Assembly (NCBI GenBank): GCA_012934845.2
Contig: WNNJ02001949.1
Span: 208,944 to 272,943 of the forward strand
Origin: Pomphorhynchus laevis
Taxonomy: Eukaryota; Acanthocephala; Palaeacanthocephala; Echinorhynchida; Pomphorhynchidae
Reading direction: 5' to 3'
Length of the DNA: 64,000 bases
Shown: piece by piece, positions 36,466 through 48,620 of the stretch
Position numbering within the stretch: position 1 is the stretch's first letter
Layout: every line of letters starts with the position of its first letter
Translations under genes and position numbers: made by a program
Notes under the pieces: model-generated
The model's database searches: none
What the model was told of the DNA's origin: nothing
The model's input: only the letters and a program-made list of their open reading frames with translations

Positions 36466-39400
36466 TTACGAAGAGTCTTCAACAGCGGAATCATCAACCT
36501 TCTCTTTTGCAGACGCCTCTTCAGTTATTGTACTGAAAGTCACAGAGGCATTTGACGACGATGTACTTAAATCTAAACCGGCTGTACTTAATCGATCTTT
36601 AAGTGATTGGGTGGATGCCCCTGTGCTTGCTGGTTTTGAATGATCATTTCGCGTCTGAGAATTTTTGGCATCTAATTGTACATTATCAATTTTAAGCTAA
36701 TGACTGCTTATTAACTTACTTTGTAATAGTTGAGGTTTAGATAGCAAGTTATTGAATATGGTTGACAAAAACGTGTCAGTACTTTGAGACTAAAATATTT
36801 GATATTCAGAATATATTTTATAAAATGAAAACAGAATAAAACTTAATTTAATCCAATGTGATTTAATAATAACGTAATCGAACCTATTGATTTAATGAAG
36901 AGATAATTTATGATTATTAATTTATAATAAGATAATTTATTAATTTATGATTAATAATTTTAATAAATAAAGATTTTGTAATCTGCAATCCTGTAATTCT
37001 GCAATTCTGAAATCATACAAATTATCAATTTTTAATTTACAATTTATAAATTTAAAATTTATTAATTATAAAATCCTTATTTTTATTTAATACAACAAAA
37101 CGTTTATGTCCGATATTTCGATAGCTACTGCTATCATCGTCTAAAATGTAAAGATCGTCTACTTTATTATTCCATGGGTTATAATCAATTACATAAATTA
37201 TTTAATTAATTATTAATTAATTTATTATTCCATTGGTTACATCGTTTACTTTTATCTGTTTACATTTTATATATTTACAAAGAACAATAAGTATTTTTGA
37301 AATTTCTATCAAACAATTAAGCATATCATATGCGCTGTGCTAAATTTGAAAGGTTCACAACCTTCTAAGAATCTTGTTTCACGTGTCAGTATAAGTTTTA
37401 ATTCTTCTATTTGAATTTAAACAAAATAGTCGAATATAATAATAAAATTAATATTAATATTATAACTAAAATATTTGATTATTATTGTGCCATTATAAAT
37501 ATCTAATATAATATACATTATATAATTAATAATTAATTATATAAAATGATACATCATATTATGAAACCTTGATTTGTTCCTGCAATGATAATTTAAAAAA
37601 TAAAAATATTTAAATATTTAAACATTTAATTCATATTTAAAATTAGTTAATATTAATTTTATATTAAAGTAATATATTATTCTTATATATAATAAAATAC
37701 ATTTATTGTTTAATTTATAATTTTTGTTAAAATCATATAAAATATAGTTTTACAGTAAAATGATTATTTTAAGATACGTTTCACAGTATATTTTGAAAAT
37801 TCATAGTACTTTCTTCTCTTGAAAATAAAACCTTCGATATTTTTTCAAGTGATTTCCGCATATTTTCTATTGAAATTTTCTGTTGCATATTTTCTATTAA
37901 GTAATCTTCCAATGCAATTTTGTGCTCGAGACAGCAAATATAATTTCAATGTATCGAAGAAAGTTTCTCGTTTCAGTTTCGATTTTTAACAAAATGAAAA
38001 TATTACGAATAACTCATTAATGTTTTAATAACGTCTACATCTTTATCTGAAAATATTAGAACAGTAGTATCAATTAAATCGTATCTCAACCGATTTATTG
38101 GCATTGAAATTAATATGCTTAGAGTAAATATAATTTATTTTTATTGGCAAAAAATATTTAAATCATTATACCTTCTTTGCTCCCGAATGTGAACCTCTTC
38201 GAATAACTTCTGACTTTTTCATCTGTTTGTCATTTGAATCCTAAAATGAAATAATTTTTATAATTATGAAAAATTATATATATAATTATATTTTGATTAA
38301 AATATATCAGGTGCTTAAACCTTGGTATTAAGACAATCTAATGAATAAATTAGATATTATAAAAAATAATCTATAATTATTAAAAATAATAAAGTAAATA
38401 ATATAATACATTAATTATTTATAAATAATTAATGATTATAAATAATTAATTATTAATAATACATTATTTAATTAGGAAAGGTTTTTAATATGGCAAATGC
38501 ACACAGACTGTGTGCTTACAAGCCCACAAAAGCGAACAGATTGAAAAAAAGTTACTCGTTTAGTAGCATCGATTTTAGTTGCTTTTAGAAAAATAGGATG
38601 ATGAAGATCGCAGATGATCAGGAAGGGAATTCCAAAGCAGATGATCAACGATATGTAGGGATCAACAGCCGAAGTTGGTTGAGTGAATAGGTACGTGTAG
38701 CAGAAGAGAAGCACAGAAACGTAGATGAGTAGAAAGAGAGCGAGATTCACTTAGAGTTGACAGAGAGAGAATAGAAGGAGAATTACAATAGAGAATGCGA
38801 TATATTACACAAAGCAGACGAAGACGAACGCGATGTTCAATACCTAGCCATCAAAGTTTAGATAAATAGGAAGATATATGATCGAATTTACGAAGTCGAA
38901 AAAGGATGCGCACCGCAGTGTTAATGAGGCGTTGAAGAGGTTTAAGGGATGACTTTGAAGAGAAGACGAGAATGCTAAGACAGTAATCAATACGTGGGAA
39001 AATAAGAGAGGAGATAAGAGATTTACATGAACTAAAATCTAGAGAATTTCTGACGACACGAATATCACAGAGAAGAATATCTGAAGACCTAGTTTTATCA
39101 AGAATGAAGGTGTCGACATGCAGGTTATTGTGGAAGTGAATACCTATAAATACTAGTTTATCTACATCAGGAATAATTGTGGTCTGAATATTATTAAATA
39201 ATTAATTTAATATTCCATATAAATCAAACAACGCATAACGTATGGTTGATAAGTGTAATTAAAGTAACTTGAGGTTGTTATCAAAACAATTTAAATAAAA
39301 ACTAATTAAAAAGTTATTATAATTAGAAATTAACTTAATTTTAATTTTTTCAAATTAAATTTTAATTAGAAACTAATTATACATCTAAATACCCAAAATT

Positions 39401-42400
39401 AAGTTTGAATAAACACTTAAATATTTCGAAATCTTGCGGCTGACTATTTTTGGCTTAGATAGTTTAGGGTTTTTAAAGATAAATAAAATGAATGAGAGAA
39501 ACAGATCAAATTATTCGACAAATCATAGATATTCATGCATTTAAAATTTGAAATTTGGAAATTCAATAGTTTAGGTTATTCTTAGCCTATCGATCTATTG
39601 TGCAAAAATTCAATTTTGTAACTCCGTCGTAATTCTCGAGTTCATTGAAATAATCCGCGTTTACGGCTATCGAGTTGTTTAAAATCTTCTGCTATCTATA
39701 TTTTCCAATCTTCTGACGACATTAAATTTGAATATTATTATATTATTATTTAATATAAATTTTTAATAATTTACTTTATTATATAGATTGGGCCTAACGT
39801 TATCGTTAAGCTACTGGTTTGTGTTTTAATATTATTAGATTTTGGAATACAATTTAAGTAATCTCACATTAATAGTTGATTTCTTGACCAATTTATTCTT
39901 CATTCCCTCAAGGAAATCTTGGTAGCCTTCGGCGATAATTTCGGATAGCAGAGTTTTGTTAAAATTATCGATATTCTATAATAATGAAAAATCATAACAC
40001 AAAGATAATGAATATAAGATACTACGTTGCTGTTTGGATTTCGAATAACGTCAGAATAAATCTGATTTACGTCGAGGTGTTTAAACGCTTGAGATAACAC
40101 TGATATTTTGAAACTTCGATCCCAACCGGGTGGTCTAGCAAATAAATCAACAATCAGATTATAATGAATGTTGCCAATTGAAAAAAATTAATAACTTACG
40201 ATAAAAAGCATAATAAATGTGGTTTATTCGCGAGATAGTAAAATAAAATTATTATTTTAATCAGCAAGAAAATTACAATGTACGAATGATCAACGATTAT
40301 CATTCATTCTTTGCTGATCAACTAAGTTTCTGCGCATTCTTGAAGGATATACGTATTTGACTCATATTGGGGCACGTGTGTAAATATGAAGCGATTTATC
40401 AATTTTAATAAAAGGTTTGTCATGTGAATGATAATTCCTTTTATCTGGAAAGCGATATGTGTGCGATAATTGTTTCAATTAATTGTTTTTGACGCAATTT
40501 GGTAAATTGAATTGTGAAAACATTTAATGAATTAATTTAAAAGTCTGTAAAATGTCCTTATTCTTTATCGCAAATTTTACAAATTTATATAATATTTTCA
40601 TAATGTTTTATGGATAAAATAATTTCCTTTTCGTTCAATGAGAATGAATGATCGAAGCAAGCACGATTGTTCGAAACCAAAGATTATGAATTGTACTAAA
40701 ACAGAATAGAATTGTCTTGCAAGAAAACATAAATTTAAAAAATATTTTCATTTGAAAATTTGAAAAACTAATAATCAAACGTTTCTAACATCTAGAAAAT
40801 TTTTTGACATTTAGAAAGCATTTATAACATTTATAGATATTTTTTATTCAAAACGTTTCAGATGACTATTTGATTTCAAAATATCTAAAATATATTCAGT
40901 ATTTAAAAATTCTCAGCACAAACAAAACCGGAACGATCTTTTTGAGAATAAAAAATAACAGATTAAAATCACAATTGAAAAAGCCAAACATCGGCGAAAC
41001 GTTTAAATAAATTATAGTGGCTTAAAAATTATTATATATTTATTTAAATAAATTAAAAAAGGTAACTTATTCAAATTTTCAAACGCAACATCATGATAAA
41101 TTGTATCAGTAGCTGTTAAACTTTGTGCATTTTTATACCATTTCAGGAAAAATAAGTATATATTTTTAGATCTTAGTAATATTAATTTTGTTTAATTCTT
41201 AGACAATAAGATTAAAACAAACGACCTCATTAATAGAATGCATTACTGATATAATTATCGCTCCTTTAAATTTAATATTCCAAATGTCCATCCAGTTCTC
41301 ATTTATTTCATTGTCTCTAACTGTTCACAATATTACTAGGTCTTAGCTATTTTATCTTCAAACTTATAAATTGTAGCTAAATTGAACTAGTTACGTATGC
41401 ATTGTGAAGCAATATACATATTCTTTGTTTTATATCTCTTGTTAGTAAATTGTAAACGTCTGTTTTCACCTTAAAGTGAAGAGGCTACAACGAATGCTAT
41501 TAAAATTAACATAAAAATCCTTCTATCTTAATTGCAAAGATCAATTATTGTACTTTAATCAAATTGTAAATAATTAATAAAATATATAAAGACACCTTAT
41601 GCCTGGTGAAATTATATTTAACAAGAGCTGTCATTACGATTATAACAATTTTCTATAAATAAATTGCAATTAAAAATATATTATTTATTAATGTTGTAAG
41701 GTGTGATCAAATGCTATAAATTTGTTTGAAATTTTTGAATTTTACAAGTAAAAATACTGATGCTATGAACCGCTAGAAGAAATTAAAATTTTTCGCTATG
41801 TACGAATATTGCTACATCAGCTTATAAAATATAAACGTTCATAAATTCAGTTTTAAATAATTAATAAAAGTATGAACATTTATAAATTCAGTTTAATATA
41901 ATTTGATAATACGCACATGTATGCACAAAGTGTTAGTAGAATTCCTTCTGATTTTAAGTGAAATAACATATGATAGCACTATTGTAAGCATATGCTAAGG
42001 AAACACAACGGTATTATGATTATGTTTGCACATGTGATCAGTCCCTTAAGGACCCGTTTGAGCAATCATGCAGTGTAATCATTTAAGCAATCATGTAGTG
42101 TACGTGTTGATTAATTGAACATATGAGACTATATATGTGATTGCAGCATAAAGTCGTTCTATTTTGTTGAGGTGATGAGCATAGATTGAATGCATGTCGT
42201 AGCAACAATAGAAATTCCAAAAATATAAGTTCGTGTGATTAATATAATTTTATGATTCGTAAAATAGAATGAATTATCAAAGATGCTCAGGTCCCAAAAA
42301 TTGAATGAAAAATAGCTGGACAATCAAAATTTTTATCTTAGCAAAATCAAAAAAGTTTATTCTTATTTTCAAACACAAGTGTTCATCATCAGGAATTGTA

Positions 42401-45400
42401 TCAGTAGCTGTTAAACTTTGTGCATTTTTATACCATTTCAGAAAAAAAACTACAGATCGGTTAGTTCAAAGAGCAACATAAAATACACTGAGCAGAAACG
42501 AGTATGTATTACAATCAAAAAATATAATATATATTATAATATAATAAATATTAAATACAATATATATAACAACCAACAAAACAAAAACAATCAGTAATTC
42601 ACAAGAAATTCAATGCAATCAAAAGAAAGCATATAATACACAATAAACAATTTAATATAATACAATTGAAATTGCAGAGAAATAAAATCAACTGTAAATA
42701 ATTTAAAATTAGATTTAAAATCAGACAACATAAAAACGAAAATACAAAAGACAAAACAATGTAAAACATATATCAATGTAAGCATAGATCATAACCTCAA
42801 GTGTTGCCCTCTAAACATTTATGTCCATAGGACTTAATCAATAGTGATTCAAAGACAACCCTAATTTTTAGATGAGGTTAAACCAACTCAATCTTTGCAG
42901 AGTCAATATCTAGGCAGTGACTAGTCTTTCTAACATGTTGTGCAACTGCACATTTAAGTATTTCTGTGTGTATATGTGCGTGCGTGTTCAAAAATGCACT
43001 CTCGTATGCGATGACGAGTCTAATTTTCTGTTGGATTTTGAGTAGCCAATAATACTGCGTTCACAATCACGTGTTTATTGAATGAGTATACTACTAAAAT
43101 ATTTCGCAACTTTATCACTAGGCCCAGGTATCGATAGAAAATGTCTAGATAGACAGATGTATTACAGTGTCAAGCAACGCTGAAATTGCGATCTCAATTC
43201 ACTAACCTTATACGGTGCCTAGGTTGCAAAGGTCCGAGGTAGGATAACGTTTGGTACATTATGTTTCCTGTAGACACTAGTGTGAAGATCCGATCCATAT
43301 CGAGCAATATGCAATCTATACAATGAAAACAGCCATTCTCCTCCGATTTAATCTACCACTGGATGGACGGATCTTTCTTGTTGAGGATATCACAAAAATC
43401 ACCAGCACATAGTGTTGGATTTGGAGTAATGACGAAAATCATCAACATAACAGTATGTAAATTCATCGATATTTCAAAATGAAATAAGTAAACTATTGTT
43501 TAATTATTAGCATATCGTGTAGGGAACTTAAAAACCACACTGTTAAAAAGAGCAATGTTGTATTAAAAACATATGCAAATCATTTACATACCGAAAGCTG
43601 AATCTGGTTTTAATCATTTAAATGATATAATACCGAGTGCTAGGACACAAATCACCTGGTTCTCAAAGCGAAAAAATATTAATTGTCAAATAGATTTGGT
43701 AATTGAAAACAAGCTATAAATAACATTAAATATTTAAAGAAAATTTAAATTATTTGAAAAATTTAGAAATTTAAATTATTTGAAAATAAAAAATAAATTA
43801 AAGTAATTTACATGTATGCATTTTCAAAATCCATTTGGTTTGCGGTTAAGATTGACACACAATCATTAGAAGGTTCGATATTAAAACATGTTTGCATTAC
43901 AAATGACCGAAAAATATCATCTTTGTCTAATACCCTTTGATTCGATGTAAATAAAAGACCCGCTCCATCTACATTTGTAAAATGGTAAAAAGATTCAACA
44001 ATATCTGATCTTACATTTGAGGCAAAGAGTTCTGATGTGCATCTGTATGAATTCAAAATGCTCATCCATGTAATTAAAATCTTTACGTAAATCAATCATT
44101 AGATCGCTCTAAATAATAATACAGTATTTTTAATAAAATATTAATAATATTATATTAATAATAAAATATTAATACAAAATTTAATTAATATTAATACAAA
44201 TTTTTTTTAAATATAATAAAATTTATTATATTCATTTTAAATAATATATTCTATAAATTATATTAACTTACTATTTCATATGAAATATAGGAATAATTAA
44301 TATTTTTTCTTATATATGATGAGTTAAAAAACTAATTCTAAAAAGCAATTTTTATATTCTAAAATATAAAAATTATTATTTTTTTAAATATTTAAATATT
44401 AAATGAATAATTTAATATTAATAAATTAAAACTTTTAATGTATATATTTATACGAAATATATACAGAATTAAGCTAATTCGCATTATCTTAAACAAAATT
44501 GGACTAATAAACTTTTATTTACCCAAATGATAAATATTTAAATACTTATAGCTATACACAGGCTTCCGCAAACAAACTGAAAAATTTATACTATCCACAT
44601 TTATGTTACTATAGTTAATAAAATCTCACAACTAAAGTATTTCTATAAATCGAGCAAATATATGGGATAAATTTAGAAAACATACAGTTCACATCAATCA
44701 ACATAAATTTGGCCTACTTTGTAAATGTGATGGTTATCGAGCTTAAATTACGGAGCAATAGGAAAGAGAACTAACGAAATATTTAATCGAATAACATGAG
44801 GCTTTCATAAATTCAATGCTGCTACATGAAGTGGATTTATAAAAATAAAGCACTAATATATAACTTGATGACAACAGCAGTATCAATAATGTTACGAATG
44901 CGCCTTCCTGGAAATCAATTGATATGAGAAAGATTTCCAATTGATACTCAAAAAACAGCATCTTAAATTAAAAGATTGTTGCACTTAACACCATGAATTC
45001 TCATTTGCGGAAAGCTTTCTGTTGCATCAAAATGTTTAATTAAAGTATTGGACAAATATTAAAATTTTATTTTTCAAAAAGTGCTATATAAATGTAATAT
45101 AATATGTATTATATAATATATAATATAAATATTATATGATGTATATTATATAATATATAATATAAATATTATATGATGTATATTATATAATATATAATAT
45201 ATATTATAATAATGCTGATAAACAGCAGCTTACTATATATAGATGTTCATATATATCAGAGTAAAACATTGTGAACCGGGTTGACAAATAATATAGAGTC
45301 GACCAAAAACAACCCTTTATATACATATATGTACATATATATACATATATACATATATACCGGGTTGATGTGATGAACCGTCATCCTAGGGTCTATCAAA

Positions 45401-48400
45401 GACGCTAATAATATAACTTGTAATAAAAGAAATTGGGAAGTACAGCGTTTATTTATTTGCGAAACATTTCGACCGTTTTTGGTCTTCTTCAGTCGCTAGT
45501 GGTAAATGCCAGATTTTTACAGCGGGTATAACAATTTATCTGTAATTCCGATCTGGAAGAATTACAAGATCCTACATAAAATTTATCACAGTTTTTTGTC
45601 TGGAAGAATTCCAGCATTTTTCGAATTTTTGTTATTATCACTTCACAGTGTCGTTGCTTCGATCGCTGTTTCGAGTTTTTTGTTGAAGTGAGATATTTGC
45701 ATTACTCTGAGTATTTGTACCACTATCACTTATTTCAAATGGATGGAACCGATAGTAGGCCTGGTTCGGACTTTTGTCCGTCATCAATTGTCTAATCCAT
45801 CATTTTTCCCGTCTTTAAGCTAAAACGTGTCATTAATAGGTCCATCTATAATGACAGTTTCCATTGTGTGTGATGGGGTTTCGACAAAATGACGAACTGT
45901 CTTGTCTGCTTTCATATTGCAGTTACGTATGTCCTTTCGACGGTTGTCAGCTCAAATGTAGTATTGCGTCGAAGTTTGTCCTACGTTTTGGATTTTACAA
46001 TCTAGACACACCTTCATATAAATCACGTATCTCGATTTACAGTTGTATTCACGGTCTATTGTGTATGAAATACCCGTTATTTGAGAGGTAAACTTGAGTG
46101 CTTCGATCATGTCGATGCAATTTTCATATCTTTATTCACAACGGCGTGATGCATTTTCTTATGTGGTTATCTGTGACATGTGTTGTAGCATCCCGTTGAG
46201 ATTTCCAGAGTTCCGGTATCTTATCAGAGGTTTTTGTTTGTTCTGTCTTATTGTCGCAGTAATCTATGAAAATGCCAAATCTAATGAACGTTGGAGCGAT
46301 TCCAGTAAGGAATAAAAGATCACAATGAAATTAATAGTATTCTCATTGCTTTTTGAATTTGTGCGTTCCATTGTTAGTTGGCTTTTTCTGTCTAGCTTAC
46401 AAATATATGAAAACTGTGTGAGAACCTGTCGGTGTGTATAACCACGTCTCTTGAACTGAACATACAGCAACGAGATAAGTTCTTCAAAAGTTTCATGGTT
46501 GAAACAATTTTGAAAGCCCGGCGTGCCTCATTGTGTATAATTGCTCGTTTTGTACGGGATGGGTGTCTTATTCTAGCGTGAATATACGAGTTTGTGAAAA
46601 AGCGTGGTTTTCCATTGTCTGGCAGTATTTTTATAAATTAAAAAATCGAGGAAAGGTGTAAGTTGGTCGTCAGCGTAGTCAAGAGTAAATCTGAGTTTGC
46701 AATTGTTATTTAAATCACGTACAAACGTATATATACTACTTTATATATGATATCTCGCTACGTTTTTGTTGTTACACCTGACCTGGGACACTCAATGGCG
46801 TTCTCGGAAATAAATCATTATGTTTTCATCACAAGGAGGCATAAACACCAGACAGCATCCTATATATCCTTATCAGACCAAGTAATATAACCGAATTATT
46901 CTCGCAATATTCAAAGTCGCTACGTATGCCCATTCATACTATGTGTAACCACAAACTTCCCCAACAGTTTATGCGTTTCGCTCTTACGGAGCTCATCAGT
47001 ACCGTGACTTTAATAATCATCTATAGGCACCTTAAGACACGCTTAGACAGTGTTTAAAGCTCGAAAAGCCGAACTCCTGATGCATGGTTAAACTGCAATA
47101 CGCACAGCAATGCACAGAGCTTATGCTAAATTCCCTGTGTGTTAAGGTGCCTATGAATGATTATTCAGCTTGTTGTGAAAAAAAATTAAAGAGATAAAAT
47201 ACACAATAAGCTGGAGAAGGTTTAAGCGATTTCCGCAAAAACCGAAACGTTTAAATAAATATTTGCTGAATAGTCGATATTTTTCCTTTAATATATATGG
47301 TAAATACCGTTGCGATCGCGATCCTGGATCACAATGTGATTCGATCATATATTTGCTTCAGAAAATATAAAAAAGTTTATAAACTACTACCTATAATTTA
47401 GGTGTGTTTGATAAAAATTTAAATTTAAAATATTATATATATGGTAATATAGAAAATAAATAAGTAAATTAAAATAAATATGATAAATAATAATATAAAT
47501 ATTTATAAAAATAAATATGTATTTATTTAATAACTAAATACATATTAAAATAAATATGGTAATATATACTTCAGAAATAATAAAAACAGGAAAATTGCAC
47601 AAAATGAGATTCAAGACGTTTCGGCCAATCGGCCTTTACTAATTGTAATTAACTTTAACACATAACTTTCATATATAAAAGTTATAAGTGTTCTTATATA
47701 ATAAAGTTATAATAAACTTTTTTATCCAGCTTTATTAAAGGGGATTATTTACGTTTTACTGGTATATGAGAGAAGACTTGATACTTTCAGTAAAAAGTAT
47801 AAATATCTAAAAAAAATTAAATAAAGTTATTATTGCATGAAACTATTATCTTCAAAATCATCCGCTTGTAGGTTTGACAGATAAAATCGTTTTAAAAATT
47901 AACAAATTCAAAACCTTTATGAAACCTTAGTGACCACTACAAGAACGGGAATTGGAAGTCTGATTTCAGGGCGCCAATCATCTTCATATTTACTTTCGAG
48001 TAAACAGCAATGGTCTTCTACGCTCTGCTGTTGTAATGATTGTACATGTCGCTTGATAAGGTCAAGTAAATTACTGATTTCGCTCAATATGTTCCAAGGT
48101 TCACCAATTGAAACTGTCAAAACTACTAGAGTATTGCCCAATGTTGACTCATTTATTGCATAATGAAGCATCTGTGCACAAATGCCATCGCCATCAGCGA
48201 TCCAAATATCCATTTTTCCATCTTCGAACATTAAAATTTATTTTCTATAAATCTTCAAAATACCTGTGCTCTCATCATTCGATAATTCTATATAGTGAGA
48301 CTCCAAGCCAAAGTGAGGAACGTTGCTCGAAAGCTGACTAACTGCACCAGATTTCCGAGGACGAAGACGGTCGGTTAATGACGTTTTGCCTGATTCTCGC

Positions 48401-48620
48401 CCACCAAGAAATATTATTGTGGCTTTCTTAGTTGGAACATTCATTGACTGACGTACCTCGTCCAATATAGAAATCCTAAATTTATTTAGCATTTGCTAAC
48501 AAATTTAAGCTTTCAAATATACCATTTATTTTCTTCGTTTGGTTTATTGATTGTGTTCATCGAATCACTGGCCTGAACATACATCTGTAAAGAACATTGC
48601 ATTTCATGTACACCACACAT
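36466..48620 (-). CDS. DLIC: Cytoplasmic dynein light intermediate chain (spliced host gene)
   Basis: Exons on the minus strand: 48620-48523, 48475-48264, 48221-47926, 44108-44015, 43968-43812, 40134-40026, 39975-39868, 38240-38172, 36654-36466 (TAA). All introns are GT-AG with matching phases; product about 443 residues, against ~490-520 for most animal light intermediate chains. Evidence of identity: ISILDEV before a P-loop GGRESGKTS; MDIWIADGD; IPVLVVVTK; DEHFEFIQMHIRTLCLKYG then AGLLFTSN; IPPGWDRSFKISVL; EIIAEGYQDFL, each collinear with the family. The protein is a Ras-like-fold subunit that links the dynein heavy chain to cargo adaptors in the cytoplasm. The last two exons encode a Ser/Thr-rich tail ending DSAVEDSS. 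Start is uncertain: in-frame ATGs at 48620, 48602, 48584 and 48560, and TTTACAG before 48584 could be an acceptor. The donor after 40026 could also be three bases further on. Confidence 0.88.
36655..38171 (-). other. Dynein intron 8, AT-rich
   Basis: 1.5-kb intron with no recognised element apart from the possible exon at 37832-37924. Confidence 0.5.
37832..37924 (-). CDS. Possible extra in-frame exon of the dynein gene
   Basis: A 93-base open stretch between CTCGAG (acceptor) and a GTTTTA donor, phase 0 at both ends, reading HKIALEDYLIENMQQKI then ENMRKSLEKISK. It would fit between the 38240-38172 and 36654-36466 exons without changing frame. Splice sites are not strong and the family tail is not conserved, so it may be chance. 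Confidence 0.35.
38470..39190 (-). mobile_element. Decayed CR1/L2-like LINE in dynein intron 7
   Basis: On the minus strand: IDYCLSILVFSSKSSLKPLQ, then RLINTAVRILFRLRKFDHIS, WLGIEHRVRLRLLC, LLLHVPIHSTNFG, LLWNSLPDHLRSSSSYF, parallel to the 22.6-23.4 kb copy. The 3' end keeps the hairpin GCACACAGTCTGTGTGC and ATTTGCCATATTAAAA. Several stops and frame changes; older than the 23 kb copy. It lies antisense to the window but in the same direction as the host gene. Confidence 0.8.
40970..41010 (+). ncRNA. Hammerhead-like motif, degenerate
   Basis: ATTGAAAAAGCC AAACATC GGCGAAACGTTT: stem II GCC/GGC and GAAACGTTT followed by AAATAAA, the same downstream context as the motif at 35.7 kb. The CTGATGA strand is degenerate. 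Within dynein intron 5. Confidence 0.45.
41046..41155 (-). repeat. Copy of the 42320-42450 terminal-repeat segment
   Basis: Shares the 46-base core from TTGTATCAGTAGCTGTTAAA to TATACCATTTCAG with 42393-42450, and a degenerate hammerhead beside it. Likely a second terminal repeat of the Penelope-like fossil. Confidence 0.65.
42320..43460 (-). mobile_element. Decayed Penelope-like element (C-terminal GIY-YIG type)
   Basis: On the minus strand: RT motif C region YVDDFRHYSKSN near 43420-43440; LHTSVYRKHNVPN near 43270, the block after the RT core; then AVAQHVRKTSHCLDIDSAKI and RVVFESLLIKSYGHK near 42800-42950, the C-terminal half of a GIY-YIG endonuclease. A hammerhead core follows at 42367-42392. 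Many breaks; an old fossil inside dynein intron 5. Confidence 0.75.
42367..42392 (-). ncRNA. Hammerhead ribozyme core in Penelope-like terminal repeat
   Basis: Minus strand: CTGATGA (42392-42386), a T, then GAACAC, loop TT, GTGTTT (stem II with one wobble), GAAA (42370-42367). Penelope-like elements are known to carry small hammerheads in their terminal repeats; position downstream of the endonuclease fits. Confidence 0.65.
43461..43811 (-). other. 5' part of dynein intron 5
   Basis: AT-rich; nothing recognised between the donor at 43811 and the Penelope-like fossil. Confidence 0.5.
45104..45210. repeat. AT-rich minisatellite, ~46-bp unit
   Basis: About two and a half copies of a unit containing AATATTATATGATGTATATT, within dynein intron 3. 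Confidence 0.75.
45467..45492 (-). ncRNA. Hammerhead-like core, downstream terminal repeat
   Basis: Minus strand: CTGAAGA (one change from CTGATGA, 45492-45486), A, GACC (45484-45481), loop, GGTC (45474-45471), GAAA (45470-45467). Perfect four-pair stem II. Confidence 0.6.
46976..46999 (-). ncRNA. Hammerhead ribozyme core, upstream terminal repeat
   Basis: Minus strand: CTGATGA (46999-46993), GCTC (46992-46989), loop CGTAA, GAGC (46983-46980), GAAA (46979-46976). Both conserved strands and stem II are perfect. Stem III and the cleavage site (GTT within AACTGTTGG) are plausible but stem I was not found. Confidence 0.65.
47012..47168. repeat. Inverted repeat beside the hammerhead
   Basis: AATAATCATCTATAGGCACC at 47012 pairs with GGTGCCTATGAATGATTATT ending at 47164, flanking about 100 bp of non-coding sequence. 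Confidence 0.7.
47606..47642 (-). ncRNA. Hammerhead-like motif, degenerate
   Basis: Minus strand: TTAGTAA where CTGATGA is expected, then A-GGCC-GATT-GGCC-GAAACGTC. Stem II is perfect. A similar degenerate motif on the + strand lies at 47209-47250 (GGTTT ... AAACC GAAACG). Confidence 0.45.

Larger units (their letters stand above)
45430..47000 (-). mobile_element. Decayed Penelope-like element in dynein intron 3
   Basis: On the minus strand: LRFTLDYADDQLTPFLDFL near 46660-46690 (block after the RT core), QFKRRGYTHRQVLTQF and ICKLDRKSQL near 46370-46470 (typical RRGY helix), then SRYVIYMKVCLDCKIQNVGQ near 45960-46010 (GIY-YIG core). A hammerhead core lies upstream (46976-46999) and another downstream (45467-45492), as expected for terminal repeats at both ends. 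Many breaks; old. Confidence 0.8.

Noticed and set aside
43808-44095. Single 95-codon protein on the minus strand
   Set aside because: It is an artefact of reading through a 46-bp intron; the two flanking exons belong to the dynein light intermediate chain gene.
47012-47168. Possible tRNA-like palindrome
   Set aside because: No A/B box spacing, anticodon arm or acceptor pairing; it is a plain inverted repeat.
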